From Terriglobales bacterium (GTDB lineage Bacteria; Acidobacteriota; Terriglobia; Terriglobales; Acidobacteriaceae): a stretch of 64,000 bases of DNA. The position numbers and the translations under genes are program-made. Under the pieces are notes generated by a model. That model was not told the DNA's origin, did not search any database, and saw nothing but the letters and a program-made list of their open reading frames with translations. The stretch spans positions 27,339-91,338 of the forward strand of contig JAICWP010000017.1 of assembly GCA_025934735.1 (NCBI GenBank), written 5' to 3'. This document shows positions 1 through 8,728 of the stretch, piece after piece (position 1 is the stretch's first letter; the number at the start of each line of letters is the position of its first letter).

Positions 1-2
1 AC

Positions 3-2696
3 CAGTACGTCTCCGACCACATGGCCACCTTGACCCCGTTGCAGGTCACCGGGCTGGAGAATAAAGTCGAGGACATATCGCCGGCCATTCACCAGATCGT
101 CATTCCCGACCCGCGCAACAGCGGCAACCCCATCATGGTGGACCGCTGCGAGTCCTGCCATCTAGGCATCCGCGAACCGCTGAAGCTGACCGCGGCGGAT
201 ATGGCGGCGCGGGGACAAAAGCCGGACAAGTACGCGCGCGCCTTTGTCAGCCATCCGGACACGGAACTGCTGGACATTCATGATCCTGAAAAATTCGGCT
301 GCACCACCTGCCACCAGGGTAATGGCCGGGCTACCACCAGCATGGTAAAGGCACACGGCACCTACGAGCACTGGCTGTGGCCTCTGTTCCCCAAAGAAAA
401 CGTCGAGGCGGGTTGCCAGAACTGCCATTCCCGCGACATGGTGCTGATCAGCGGCAACGCCGGCCAAGTCATCAGCGAAGGTAAGTTCCTGTTTGAACAA
501 CGCGGCTGCATGGGCTGCCACAAGTACCAGGGCTACAACAGCGAGCCCGAGGAACTCCGGGGCACGGACCAGCAGATCAAGCAGCTCGAACAGCAGAAGA
601 TTGACAATCTGAAGATGGCCGCCGAGTACACCCACGAAGGCGACCAGGCGCCCGACAATACCAGCGCCAATCTTCTGTACACCAAGGCGGAGACGCTGAA
701 GGTGGACAACAGCAAGATTGACGGCCAGATACATCAACTGGACCTGGAGACCCGCGACCTGATGCGCGACACCAAGAAGGTCGGGCCCAACCTGAAGGAA
801 ATCCGCGCCAAGCTGAACCGCAACTGGGTTCCGGTGTGGCTGCACAAGCCAACCGACTTCCGGCGTACTACGAAAATGCCGAACTTCCGGCTGAACGATG
901 AGCAGATCCGCTCCATAGCCGCCTACTTGTGGCAGACGGCGCTGAAGGATCCCATCCCTCATGCCGCTCCCGGGGACGCGGCCCACGGCAAGGAACTGTT
1001 CGAAACCCGCGGCTGCCTGGCGTGCCACTCCATCGGCGAAGGCGACCAGAGGCAGGGCGGCGACTTTGCTGCCAACCTGACGCGTGTGGGCGAGAAGGCC
1101 AACTACGACTACCTGGTCCGCTGGGTACACAACCCTCGCCAGCGCATTCGTCCCTACTGCCCGTACGAAAAGAAGGACATCGGGCCGGAGGATTACGCCA
1201 AGCACGGCCTCACCTACGCGTTTGATCTGGACCACACCACCTGCCCCAATGATGGCCACGAGCTGCAGGTGGAGAACATGACGGTGATGCCCAGCCTGCG
1301 CTTGAGCCAGCAGGATGCGCAGGATGTAGCGAGCTACCTGATCACGCTCAAGGAAAAGGATCCGAGCTCTTATCCCGACGCCTCCTACATGGACGATCCC
1401 AAGCTGAAGGCCGAGGGCGAGAAGTGGATTCGCCAGTTTGGCTGTGCCGGCTGCCACGAAATCTCCGGCTTTGAGGACGATCGCGGCATCGGGACCGAAC
1501 TGACCCAGGAAGGCAGCAAGCCTATCGAGCGGCTGGATTTCGCGCTGTTTACCGATATGGCCCAGCGCGGCGAAGGCGAGCCTATCACCGATCCCGTGGA
1601 CCGTGCCCGCCTGCCCGAAGGACCGGCCAAAGCGCCTTGGTACAGCCTGAAGGGCTTCTTCGAGCACAAACTGGCCGAGCCCAACATCTTCGACAAGGGC
1701 ATGATCAAGTCGGACACCGACAAACTGCGCATGCCCAATCCGCATCTCACGCCGGAGCAGATTCGCGCCATCACTACCTTCCTGATGGGCAGCGAAGACA
1801 CCTCGGCGATTCCCGCTGCCTTCCAGTACGCGCCCGAAGACGCTCGGCGTGACATCCAGGAGGGCTGGTGGATTGTACGCAAGTACAATTGCGTGGGCTG
1901 CCACCAGTTCTATCCCGGCCAACAGACCGTGCTCATGGGCATGAAGCGCTATCAGGACCCAGACTGGAAGGAGCAACTGCCACCCAAGTTGCTGACCGAG
2001 GGAGCGCGCGTCAGCCCGCAATGGCTCACCAAGTTCCTGGCCAATCCGGCACTCAGCACCACCGATACGAATCGCAATGGCGTGCGCCCCTACTTGAAGG
2101 TGCACATGCCAACCTTCTTCTTCTCCGATCACGAGATTCGGGTTCTGGTGCGCTTCTTCCAGGCCTTGTCGAAGCAGCCGATGCCGTATCTGCCAGAGCA
2201 GGTACCGGTATTGACCGCCAAAGAAACGGATATGGCGCGCAGCCTGTTCACCAGCCAGGCAGCGCCATGCCTGAAGTGCCACGCCACCGGCGATCCGCAG
2301 CACGACAAGTTCGCCACTGCGCCCAACTTCCTGCTGGCTAAGGACCGCCTGAAGCCGAACTGGGTGGCGCGCTGGCTGATCGACCCGCAAGCCATTAGCC
2401 CGGGCACCTCCATGCCCTCCGGCTTATTCCGGCAGCAAAGCGGGCACTGGGTATTCGCCGGGCCAACCCCACCCTCATTCCAGGGCTACGAGCAGGACCA
2501 GAACGCACTGCTGATGCGCTATATCTTCCAGCTCACGCCGGAAGAGCAGCACCGGCTCTCAGGCATGATGCCACGCAACGCAGCGCCCGCGAAAAAAGCT
2601 TCCAACAGCGTTCCGGCAAAGGGTAAGCGCGCCAGCGGGACGCTGCGCCGCTCGCCCGCAGACCAGGCTGCTGCTCTGGGAAGCGGTTCGCGTTAA
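3..2696 (+). CDS. Octahaem c-type cytochrome (5' partial)
   Basis: A periplasmic or membrane-associated electron carrier. Eight CxxCH haem-binding motifs are present at about residues 43 (CESCH), 94 (CTTCH), 132 (CQNCH), 163 (CMGCH), 332 (CLACH), 475 (CAGCH), 624 (CVGCH) and 750 (CLKCH), counted from the ATG at 21. A charged helical stretch lies between the fourth and fifth haems. The frame is open to the left edge (codons from base 3), so the ATG at 21 is probably internal and the true N-terminus, with any signal peptide or anchor, is missing. The C-terminal ~40 residues are basic and low in complexity. A cupredoxin lipoprotein and the haem A/O synthases follow, so it probably belongs to a quinol-oxidising or terminal-oxidase supercomplex. 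That role is inferred; haem count and frame are seen directly. Confidence 0.9.
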   Translation, partial: QYVSDHMATLTPLQVTGLENKVEDISPAIHQIVIPDPRNSGNPIMVDRCESCHLGIREPLKLTAADMAARGQKPDKYARAFVSHPDTELLDIHDPEKFGCTTCHQGNGRATTSMVKAHGTYEHWLWPLFPKENVEAGCQNCHSRDMVLISGNAGQVISEGKFLFEQRGCMGCHKYQGYNSEPEELRGTDQQIKQLEQQKIDNLKMAAEYTHEGDQAPDNTSANLLYTKAETLKVDNSKIDGQIHQLDLETRDLMRDTKKVGPNLKEIRAKLNRNWVPVWLHKPTDFRRTTKMPNFRLNDEQIRSIAAYLWQTALKDPIPHAAPGDAAHGKELFETRGCLACHSIGEGDQRQGGDFAANLTRVGEKANYDYLVRWVHNPRQRIRPYCPYEKKDIGPEDYAKHGLTYAFDLDHTTCPNDGHELQVENMTVMPSLRLSQQDAQDVASYLITLKEKDPSSYPDASYMDDPKLKAEGEKWIRQFGCAGCHEISGFEDDRGIGTELTQEGSKPIERLDFALFTDMAQRGEGEPITDPVDRARLPEGPAKAPWYSLKGFFEHKLAEPNIFDKGMIKSDTDKLRMPNPHLTPEQIRAITTFLMGSEDTSAIPAAFQYAPEDARRDIQEGWWIVRKYNCVGCHQFYPGQQTVLMGMKRYQDPDWKEQLPPKLLTEGARVSPQWLTKFLANPALSTTDTNRNGVRPYLKVHMPTFFFSDHEIRVLVRFFQALSKQPMPYLPEQVPVLTAKETDMARSLFTSQAAPCLKCHATGDPQHDKFATAPNFLLAKDRLKPNWVARWLIDPQAISPGTSMPSGLFRQQSGHWVFAGPTPPSFQGYEQDQNALLMRYIFQLTPEEQHRLSGMMPRNAAPAKKASNSVPAKGKRASGTLRRSPADQAAALGSGSR

Positions 2697-2750
2697 TATA
2701 GTTAGTTTGTAGAGGGCTCGTTCAAACCTTAAGAGAGGTGCAACGACGTC

Positions 2751-3551
2751 ATGAATAAGAAACTCTGGATTGCCAGCGCAGGATTGTTCATCCTGCTCGG
2801 GCTCGTGCTGCTAGCCGGCTGCAGCAAAAAGCAGGCCAGCAACGAGCAAGAGGAGGGTGCCGCCACCCCCAAAGCGACAGCTACCATTGATCCCAGCACT
2901 GTGGGCTCGGTACAGGGGACGATTAAATTCGAAGGTACGGCCCCCAAACCGGTGAAGATTGACATGAGTCAGGATCCGGCCTGTAAAGGCACCAATACCT
3001 CCGAGGATATGGTGGTCGACAACGGCAACCTGGCCAATGTATTCGTTTATGTAAAGGATGGGTTGGACAACTACTCGTTCGAGCCGCCTAAGGATCCTGT
3101 CAAGATTGACCAGGATGGGTGCCGTTACCACCCGCACGTGCTGGGGGTGATGGCTGGGCAGACGGTGGAGGTGGTCAACAGCGACCCCACAACGCATAAC
3201 ATCCATCCGACTCCCAAGGACAACCGGGAGTGGAACGAGTCGCAGCCTCCCAAGGCGGCTCCAATTGACAAGAGCTTTGCACGCCAGGAAATCATGCTGC
3301 CGGTGAAGTGCAATCAACATCCGTGGATGAAGATGTACATCAGCGTGGTGAAGACGCCCTTCTTCGCCGTCACCGATAAGGACGGCAAGTTCGAAATCAA
3401 GGGCCTGCCTCCGGGCACCTACACGGTGGCCGCGGTGCAGGAAAAACTAGGCGAGCAGGACCAGAAGATCACGATCGCTCCCAAAGGCAGCCAAACCGTG
3501 GACTTCACCTTCAAGCCAGGTGGAGCGTCCGCGGCGGCCATGGGCGATTAG
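2751..3551 (+). CDS. Cupredoxin / carboxypeptidase-regulatory-like lipoprotein
   Basis: A 266-residue exported lipoprotein with an N-terminal hydrophobic segment ending in the lipobox LLAGC. The central domain has the ligand pattern of a blue-copper fold: a His in TTHNIHP, then CNQHPWMKM supplying Cys, His and Met. The last ~65 residues (DGKFEIKGLPPGTYTV) form a small beta-sandwich typical of carboxypeptidase-regulatory-like domains. An AAGAGAGG-type ribosome site precedes the ATG. It starts 54 bases after the octahaem cytochrome stop and is probably cotranscribed. The likely role is shuttling electrons between the multihaem protein and an oxidase. Copper binding is inferred from ligand spacing only. 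Confidence 0.82.
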   Translation: MNKKLWIASAGLFILLGLVLLAGCSKKQASNEQEEGAATPKATATIDPSTVGSVQGTIKFEGTAPKPVKIDMSQDPACKGTNTSEDMVVDNGNLANVFVYVKDGLDNYSFEPPKDPVKIDQDGCRYHPHVLGVMAGQTVEVVNSDPTTHNIHPTPKDNREWNESQPPKAAPIDKSFARQEIMLPVKCNQHPWMKMYISVVKTPFFAVTDKDGKFEIKGLPPGTYTVAAVQEKLGEQDQKITIAPKGSQTVDFTFKPGGASAAAMGD

Positions 3552-3573
3552 CGTTCTGGTAAAATCAGCCCTT

Positions 3574-3614
3574 CTGAGTGGGCTGGGGTTGCCGGCCCAC
3601 TCAGCTTTCCTTTC
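3574..3614 (+). terminator. Probable Rho-independent terminator
   Basis: A perfect 10-bp stem (CTGAGTGGGC at 3574-3583 pairing with GCCCACTCAG at 3595-3604) with an 11-base loop is followed by CTTTCCTTTC. It lies 20 bases after the cupredoxin gene stop. The U-tract is interrupted by C, so termination may be partial. Confidence 0.55.
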
Positions 3615-3702
3615 GCGTGTGGGCTGGCATTCCAGCTTCAGCGTAAAACGCGGCGTGGGGCCGCGGCAGGGAAAGCCCACAGAATAACCCAGGAGTACTC
3701 TT

Positions 3703-4647
3703 CTGAACTCGTCGCCAACACCCTACAACCGGGCCCACCATCGTTTTTGCGTGCTTGTGGCGTGTGCCACCTTCCTGCTGCTTATCGCCGGGGCTTTGGT
3801 GACCAGTAATGACGCAGGCCTTTCCGTGCCCGATTGGCCGACTTCGTTTGGTTCGCTTTACAAGCTGCCGCGCATGGTGGGCGGGGTGAAATTTGAACAC
3901 GGCCATCGCATGGTGGCGGAGCTTGTGGGTCTGCTGACTATCATCCTGGCGGTGTGGACGTGGCGCGTGGACCGCCGCGGCTGGGTGCGCAAGCTGGGCA
4001 TCGCGGCACTCGCAACCGTTGTCGCACAAGGCATTCTCGGTGGAATTACCGTGCTGTTCTATTTGCCTCCTGCAGTCTCCACGGCTCATGCCACCCTGGC
4101 GCAAACTTTCTTCTGCATTGTGGTGGTGCTCGCGCTGGTGACCGGCCGCGGATGGACAGAAGCGCCGCGGATGGAATTGGCAGAATCGCACCGCCTGCCG
4201 CTGACCAGGCTGGCCACGGTGGCGGCGGCTTCGGTTTATGTGCAACTCATTCTGGGTGCTGGCTTCCGCCACTCCGGCATAAAGCTGCTGCCGCACCTGG
4301 TCAGCGCAATTGTGGTCACCACCCTGGTGTTGTGGACCATTACGCGCGTGCTGGCGAGCTACGGTTCGGTTGCGGCGCTGCGCCGTCCGGCGGTAGTGCT
4401 GATGGCCCTGTTGGTCACGCAACTGGGGCTGGGATTTGCCGCCTATCTCACGCGCGTGCAATGGGGACAGGATGCGGTGCAGCCGGAAATGCCTATGATC
4501 GTTTCTACAGTTGCGCACGTGGCGGTGGGAGCCCTGGTGCTGGCTTCCGCCGTGGTGCTCGCCATGCAGGCCTGGCGCCATATGGGAAGAGCCCAGGAAA
4601 ATAAAGCGATTTCCCCGAGCCATTTGAGGAAAGCTGTGAACGCATGA
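3703..4647 (+). CDS. ctaA: Haem A synthase (CtaA/COX15)
   Basis: An integral membrane enzyme that oxidises haem O to haem A for cytochrome oxidase. About eight hydrophobic helices are visible. The conserved haem-ligating histidines occur in FEHGHRMVAEL, STAHATLAQ, GIKLLPHLVSAI and VSTVAHVAVGA, and the N-terminus has NDAGLSVPDWPTSFG. The start is unusual: an in-frame TAA at 3685-3687 limits the upstream extent, and the only candidates are CTG at 3703 and GTG at 3751. AGGAG at 3691-3695 sits 7 bases before the CTG. The CTG start adds NSSPTPYNRAHHRFC, which resembles family N-termini, and the GTG has no ribosome site. The stop overlaps the ctaB ATG by four bases, implying translational coupling. 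Confidence 0.9.
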   Translation: MNSSPTPYNRAHHRFCVLVACATFLLLIAGALVTSNDAGLSVPDWPTSFGSLYKLPRMVGGVKFEHGHRMVAELVGLLTIILAVWTWRVDRRGWVRKLGIAALATVVAQGILGGITVLFYLPPAVSTAHATLAQTFFCIVVVLALVTGRGWTEAPRMELAESHRLPLTRLATVAAASVYVQLILGAGFRHSGIKLLPHLVSAIVVTTLVLWTITRVLASYGSVAALRRPAVVLMALLVTQLGLGFAAYLTRVQWGQDAVQPEMPMIVSTVAHVAVGALVLASAVVLAMQAWRHMGRAQENKAISPSHLRKAVNA

Positions 4648-5621
4648 GCGGCGCAAGCCAGCCTATGAACCGAGCAGGGGAAGCTAGTGTTGCCGCAGGC
4701 AATCAGGTACCGACCTCCCGCAGCGGAGTTATTGGCCTGGTGCAGGATTACGGAGAACTGACCAAGGCCAGCGTCACTTCGCTGATCATGATGACGGCCT
4801 GGTGCGGCTTCTATTTTGGCTGCTTCAAATCGGGCGAGTCGTCCGTGTCTTGGACGCTGGTCAACGCCGTGCTGGGCATTGGGCTGGTGGCGGCGGGCAC
4901 AGCGGCGCTCAACGAAGTGATGGAGCATGAGACCGATGGTCACATGCGGCGTACCGCGCTGCGGCCCCTGCCTGCCAAACGCATGAGCATGGCCCATGCC
5001 GTGATCGCGGGCAGCTTGCTGACCATAGGGGGCGCGCTCTACCTGGCTTGGGCCACCAATCCGCTGACCGGGGCGCTCACTCTCGCCACTTCCGTCATGT
5101 ATCTGGCGGCTTACACGCCGCTCAAGAAGGTTCATCCCATCTGCACTTTTGTGGGAGCGTTCCCCGGGGCTATGCCTGCGTTGCTGGGATGGACGGCAGC
5201 GCGCAACCGCCTGGATTGGGAAGCTCTGGTCCTGTTCGGCATTGTTTTCCTGTGGCAATTCCCGCACTTCTTCTCTATCGCCTGGCTCTATCGGGAAGAC
5301 TACGAGCGCGGCAGCATTCGCATGCTGCCGGTGGTGGAAGCCGATGGCCGCTCCACCGTGCGCGAAATCCTGGTCTACTCGCTGGCCCTGATTCCTGTCA
5401 GTCTCGCGCCGGGCTTTTTGGGCATGTCGGGACGAATCTACCTGGCGGGAGCTTTTGTGCTGGGTGTGGCCCTGCTGTGGTTTGGGGTGCGCCTGGCCCG
5501 GCTGCACCTGCCGCCCACGGCCGCGCGTTCCAAGGCCGCCGCCAGGCACTTGCTGCAGGCTACGATTTTTTATTTGCCGCTGCTGTTCGCTTTGATGATG
5601 ATCAACACCGCGGCGCGATAG
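4644..5621 (+). CDS. ctaB: Protoheme IX farnesyltransferase (haem O synthase)
   Basis: A UbiA-family membrane prenyltransferase that adds a farnesyl group to protohaem to give haem O, the CtaA substrate. At 325 residues it has the usual length. It has multiple hydrophobic helices and the signatures NEVMEHETDGHMRRTALRPLP (Asp-rich first loop and R-R-T-x-x-R-P-L-P) and YREDYERGSIRMLPVV (second acidic loop). Its ATG overlaps the ctaA stop (ATGA). Together the two genes form the complete haem A pathway from haem B. No cytochrome oxidase subunits are in the window, so the oxidase is probably just upstream or elsewhere. Confidence 0.95.
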   Translation: MSGASQPMNRAGEASVAAGNQVPTSRSGVIGLVQDYGELTKASVTSLIMMTAWCGFYFGCFKSGESSVSWTLVNAVLGIGLVAAGTAALNEVMEHETDGHMRRTALRPLPAKRMSMAHAVIAGSLLTIGGALYLAWATNPLTGALTLATSVMYLAAYTPLKKVHPICTFVGAFPGAMPALLGWTAARNRLDWEALVLFGIVFLWQFPHFFSIAWLYREDYERGSIRMLPVVEADGRSTVREILVYSLALIPVSLAPGFLGMSGRIYLAGAFVLGVALLWFGVRLARLHLPPTAARSKAAARHLLQATIFYLPLLFALMMINTAAR

Positions 5622-5629
5622 AATACCTT

Positions 5630-6655
5630 GTGACCCCGAAAGCTACGGAATTCGCCCCGGCGCCGGCAAGACCCGCCGAACCGGCCCACAGCGCCGATCC
5701 CGCCGTCATCGTCGTGGACAACATCCGCCATCGTTACGACGGCCGGATGGCTCTCGACGGCGTTTCCTTCCAGGTACGCTCCGCCGAATTGTTTGGCCTG
5801 TTGGGCCCGAACGGCAGCGGCAAAACCACGTTGTTCCGTATCCTTTCCACGCTGATGCTGCCCTCGGAAGGCCGGGCTATGATCCTGGGCCGCGACGCTG
5901 CCAAGGACCCTAACGGGTTGCGTCGCCAGATCGGGGTAGTATTCCAGGCGCAAAGCGTGGACGTGAAGCTCAGCGCCTTTGAAAACCTGCGCCATCAGGG
6001 CCATCTCTACGGCCTGAGTGGTGCGCCGCTGCGGGCGCGTATTCAGGAGATGTTGGGACGGGTAGGTCTGGCGGACCGCGCCAATGAGCGCGTGGAGACT
6101 TTCTCTGGCGGCATGCAGCGGCGGGTAGAACTGGCCAAGGGGCTGCTTCATCATCCTTCGGTTCTACTGCTGGACGAACCCACCACCGGCCTGGATCCGG
6201 GAGCGCGCCGCGACCTGTGGCAGTACCTGCGCATTCTGCGCGACGAAGAACACGTTACGGTAATCGTGACCACGCACCTGATGGAAGAAGCTGAGCGCTG
6301 TGACCGGCTCGCCATCCTCAACCAGGGCAAGGTAGTGGCCCTGGGCACGCCGGCGGAACTGAAGCACGAGATTGGCGGGGACGTAATTCTGCTGGAAGCA
6401 GACGATCCGGAGTCGCTGGCACAGCGCATCCGCGCCCGCTTTCCGGTGGAAGCTGCCGTGCTCGCCGGCAAGGTGCGCATCGAGCTCGAAAATGGCCATC
6501 GCTTCATTACCGACGTGGTGGAGGCTTTTCCGGGAGAAATCCAGTCGGTTTCCGTCAGTAAGCCGACGCTCGAAGACGTGTTCATTCACCGCACCGGCCA
6601 CCGCTTCTGGACAGAGGCCAATGGCGAAGCGGCGGCGGCGAAAAAGAAACATTAA
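5630..6655 (+). CDS. ABC exporter ATP-binding protein (CcmA/NodI/DrrA-like)
   Basis: A 341-residue ATPase subunit of an ABC-2 type exporter. Walker A is GLLGPNGSGKTT, the ABC signature SGGMQRRVELAKGL, Walker B VLLLDEPTTGLDPG, and the switch histidine lies in VIVTTHLMEEAERC. The C-terminal ~90 residues are the extension typical of DrrA/NodI-type ATPases. The reading frame is open far upstream inside ctaB, but that part is a shadow. GTG at 5630, eight bases after the ctaB stop, gives an N-terminus leading into VVDNIRHRYDGRMALDGV. The partner permease follows after a small membrane gene. The substrate is unknown; the setting suggests a role in oxidase or haem-protein assembly. Confidence 0.9.
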   Translation: MTPKATEFAPAPARPAEPAHSADPAVIVVDNIRHRYDGRMALDGVSFQVRSAELFGLLGPNGSGKTTLFRILSTLMLPSEGRAMILGRDAAKDPNGLRRQIGVVFQAQSVDVKLSAFENLRHQGHLYGLSGAPLRARIQEMLGRVGLADRANERVETFSGGMQRRVELAKGLLHHPSVLLLDEPTTGLDPGARRDLWQYLRILRDEEHVTVIVTTHLMEEAERCDRLAILNQGKVVALGTPAELKHEIGGDVILLEADDPESLAQRIRARFPVEAAVLAGKVRIELENGHRFITDVVEAFPGEIQSVSVSKPTLEDVFIHRTGHRFWTEANGEAAAAKKKH

Positions 6656-6708
6656 CTGGGTGCCGAGCATGAGGGACAAGGAGCCGGCATTCAGCCTAGG
6701 GAGGCGAA

Positions 6709-6960
6709 ATGCTGGTATGGGTGGCGACGTCTGCATTTCTGGGAGTGTTTCCCCTGCTGGGAATCGGGGAACTCTACATTAACGGGCTGTCATTCACGGT
6801 GGGCGGCTTGTTCATGACCCTGATCCTGCTGGCGATGTCAGGGATCTTTTTGCAGAACACAGTTGCCGGCGTGCAGCAGATTAAGGCCGCCAAACAGGAA
6901 AAGCTTGCGCCTGAGCCATTAAGAGCGCAGGCAGTTGCCGGCACACAGAAAGGCAGTTAG
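6709..6960 (+). CDS. Small membrane protein between ABC ATPase and permease
   Basis: An 83-residue protein with two predicted hydrophobic helices (about residues 2-20 and 28-48, the second including TVGGLFMTLILLAMSGIFL) and a charged C-terminal tail rich in Lys, Gln and Ala. GGGAGG lies seven bases before the ATG. Its TAG stop overlaps the GTG of the permease gene by one base (TAGTG), so it is translationally coupled to it. The family is not recognised. It could be an accessory subunit of the exporter, but that rests on position alone. Confidence 0.72.
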   Translation: MLVWVATSAFLGVFPLLGIGELYINGLSFTVGGLFMTLILLAMSGIFLQNTVAGVQQIKAAKQEKLAPEPLRAQAVAGTQKGS

Positions 6961-7787
6961 TGGCTACTCAAAGTACAACTTATCGGGCGCCTACGCAGGC
7001 GCGCACGCTGGGCCTGCTGCCCGCCATGTCGCTGTGGTGGCGCGAGGTGGTGCGCTTTTACCGCCAGCGTGCCCGGGTGGTGGGAGTCATTCTTTCGCCG
7101 CTGCTCTTTTGGGTGGTGATCGGCTCCGGCTTTGGGACCTCGTTCAATTCCGGCAGCTCCGCCGGCGGACAGCATTACCTGGAATTTTTCTATCCCGGCG
7201 CGCTGATCATGATTGTGCTCTTCACCTCCATCTTCACCATGATGTCGGTGATCGAGGACCGAAAGGAGGGATTCCTGCTTTCGGTGCTGGTGGCGCCAGT
7301 GCGGCGCTCCGCCATCGTGCTGGGTAAGGTGCTGGGCGGTTCCACGCTGGCAGCGGCGCAGGGGTTGATCTTTCTGGTGTTCGCGCCCGCCATCGGCGTG
7401 CATTTCGGCCTGGCGCAGTTCGGGCTGTTGGTGCTGACTGTGTTCCTGGTTTCGTTTTCCCTGACCGCGCTGGGATTCGCCATTGCGTGGCCCATGGATT
7501 CAACGCAGGCGTTTCATGCCATTATCAACTTGTTTTTGATACCGCTGTGGCTGCTATCCGGAGCTCTGTTTCCGCTGTCAGGAGCATCGGGGTGGCTGCG
7601 TTGGGTGATGCGACTGAATCCGCTGACGTACGGCGTCGAGGCGCTGCGAGGATTGCTCTTCCCGGGCACCGGCTCGCTGGATTTTTCGGTGAGTACGTCG
7701 TTGCTGATCCTCGGGCTATTTACGGCGGCGATGTTCGGCCTGGCGTTCTTGATGGCGAACCGGCGCACCACAAAGCCCGCAGCATGA
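6960..7787 (+). CDS. ABC-2 type exporter permease
   Basis: A 275-residue membrane subunit of the ABC-2 family, partner of the ATPase at 5630-6655. Six hydrophobic helices are visible. The N-terminal amphipathic segment WWREVVRFYRQRARVVG, the loop FTMMSVIEDRKEGFLLSVL and the segment NPLTYGVEALRGLLFP near the C-terminus are typical of NodJ/DrrB-type permeases. It uses a GTG start overlapping the preceding stop by one base. Substrate unknown. Confidence 0.9.
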   Translation: MATQSTTYRAPTQARTLGLLPAMSLWWREVVRFYRQRARVVGVILSPLLFWVVIGSGFGTSFNSGSSAGGQHYLEFFYPGALIMIVLFTSIFTMMSVIEDRKEGFLLSVLVAPVRRSAIVLGKVLGGSTLAAAQGLIFLVFAPAIGVHFGLAQFGLLVLTVFLVSFSLTALGFAIAWPMDSTQAFHAIINLFLIPLWLLSGALFPLSGASGWLRWVMRLNPLTYGVEALRGLLFPGTGSLDFSVSTSLLILGLFTAAMFGLAFLMANRRTTKPAA

Positions 7788-7918
7788 TTTTGGCCTGGGT
7801 TTAAAAGTGCATGGTTTTCAGCCGGGCCGATGGCGCGCGAACTCGCAGTACTGAAATCCGCCCGGAATAAGGCAAGAAAGGGAACGTTCGGCGCGGCTGA
7901 AGCCGCTGCCCTTCAAGC

Positions 7919-8374
7919 ATGCTCGATTACACGAACTTCCCGGCCATCAACGCCACGCTGAACGGCACCAGCGCGGTGCTGATCGTGACCGGGCGCGGCT
8001 TGATTAAACGCGGCCGCATCGCAGCCCATCGCGCCTGCATGATCGCCGCCGTGGTGTGTTCCAGCCTGTTCCTGGTGTCTTACATCTATTACCATGCGCA
8101 CGCGGGCGTAATCCGGTTTCAGGGACAAGGCCTGGTGCGGCCTGTGTACTTTTCTATTCTGATCACCCACACCATCTTGGCCGCGATCATTGTGCCCCTG
8201 GTGATCATTACGCTAGCGCGGGCCTGGCGCGGAACCTTCGACCGCCATCGTGCCATTGCGCGCTGGACCTTCCCTGTGTGGCTATATGTTTCGATTACCG
8301 GGGTGGTGATCTATGTCCTGCTTTATCACCTCTACGCGGCCGGTTCGCTGGTCAATTTCGTCGCGCCGAAGTAG
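7919..8374 (+). CDS. DUF420 family membrane protein
   Basis: A 151-residue membrane protein with four hydrophobic helices and the DUF420 hallmarks: FPAINATLNGTSAVLI at the N-terminus, HRACMIAAV, YIYYHAHAG, ITHTILAAIIVPLVI and RWTFPVWLYVSITGVVIYVLLYH. Several conserved histidines could bind metal or haem. The family is often found next to cytochrome oxidase and haem A synthesis genes, as here, but its biochemical role is not established. The preceding 130 bases contain only a short inverted repeat (CGGCT-GA-AGCCG at 7894-7905) of a type common in acidobacterial intergenic DNA. Confidence 0.88.
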   Translation: MLDYTNFPAINATLNGTSAVLIVTGRGLIKRGRIAAHRACMIAAVVCSSLFLVSYIYYHAHAGVIRFQGQGLVRPVYFSILITHTILAAIIVPLVIITLARAWRGTFDRHRAIARWTFPVWLYVSITGVVIYVLLYHLYAAGSLVNFVAPK

Positions 8375-8435
8375 CCGGTTGCAGATGCTCAGAATCCTGG
8401 CTTGCGTGGTGTATGATTTTTGAGTTTAGAGACAT

Positions 8436-8720
8436 ATGTCCATCGTCCGGCTGAAAATTGATATTTCCGGAACGCGCGGCGACGAGGCTTGGCGTGGGCT
8501 GCGCCAGTTTGACCAGATCCAGAGCGCAGCCTTCGGGCCGCGGTTCGGCAGCAGTGGGCCCTGCCGCCACCCCCAGGATGCCCCTCACGCCAAGGGAGAG
8601 TGGATGGGCGCGGAAATCACCCTGCAGACGCCGCTGCTGGCCCAGTACGCCGTTTCTCATTACCTGGAGCAGGACCGCGTACTCGACGCCGACGTTCTGG
8701 AAGAGGCGCAGCAGGCCTAG
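8436..8720 (+). CDS. Hypothetical small protein
   Basis: A 94-residue soluble protein of unknown family. It has a C-terminal helical stretch (QTPLLAQYAVSHYLEQDRV) and a polar middle with one Cys and two His. It fits between the DUF420 and HEAT-repeat genes on the same strand, with nine bases between its stop and the next ATG, which supports a real operon member. No known motif was recognised. Confidence 0.55.
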   Translation: MSIVRLKIDISGTRGDEAWRGLRQFDQIQSAAFGPRFGSSGPCRHPQDAPHAKGEWMGAEITLQTPLLAQYAVSHYLEQDRVLDADVLEEAQQA

Positions 8721-8728
8721 ACTTACTC

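Noticed and set aside
162..2390. 742-codon open frame on the minus strand opposite the octahaem cytochrome
   Set aside because: It mirrors a gene with eight CxxCH motifs; the composition (Leu/Val/Ala/His-rich without motifs) is typical of antisense shadows in GC-rich DNA.
5048..5629. Upstream extension of the ABC ATPase frame
   Set aside because: It lies inside ctaB in another frame; the ATPase begins naturally at GTG 5630.
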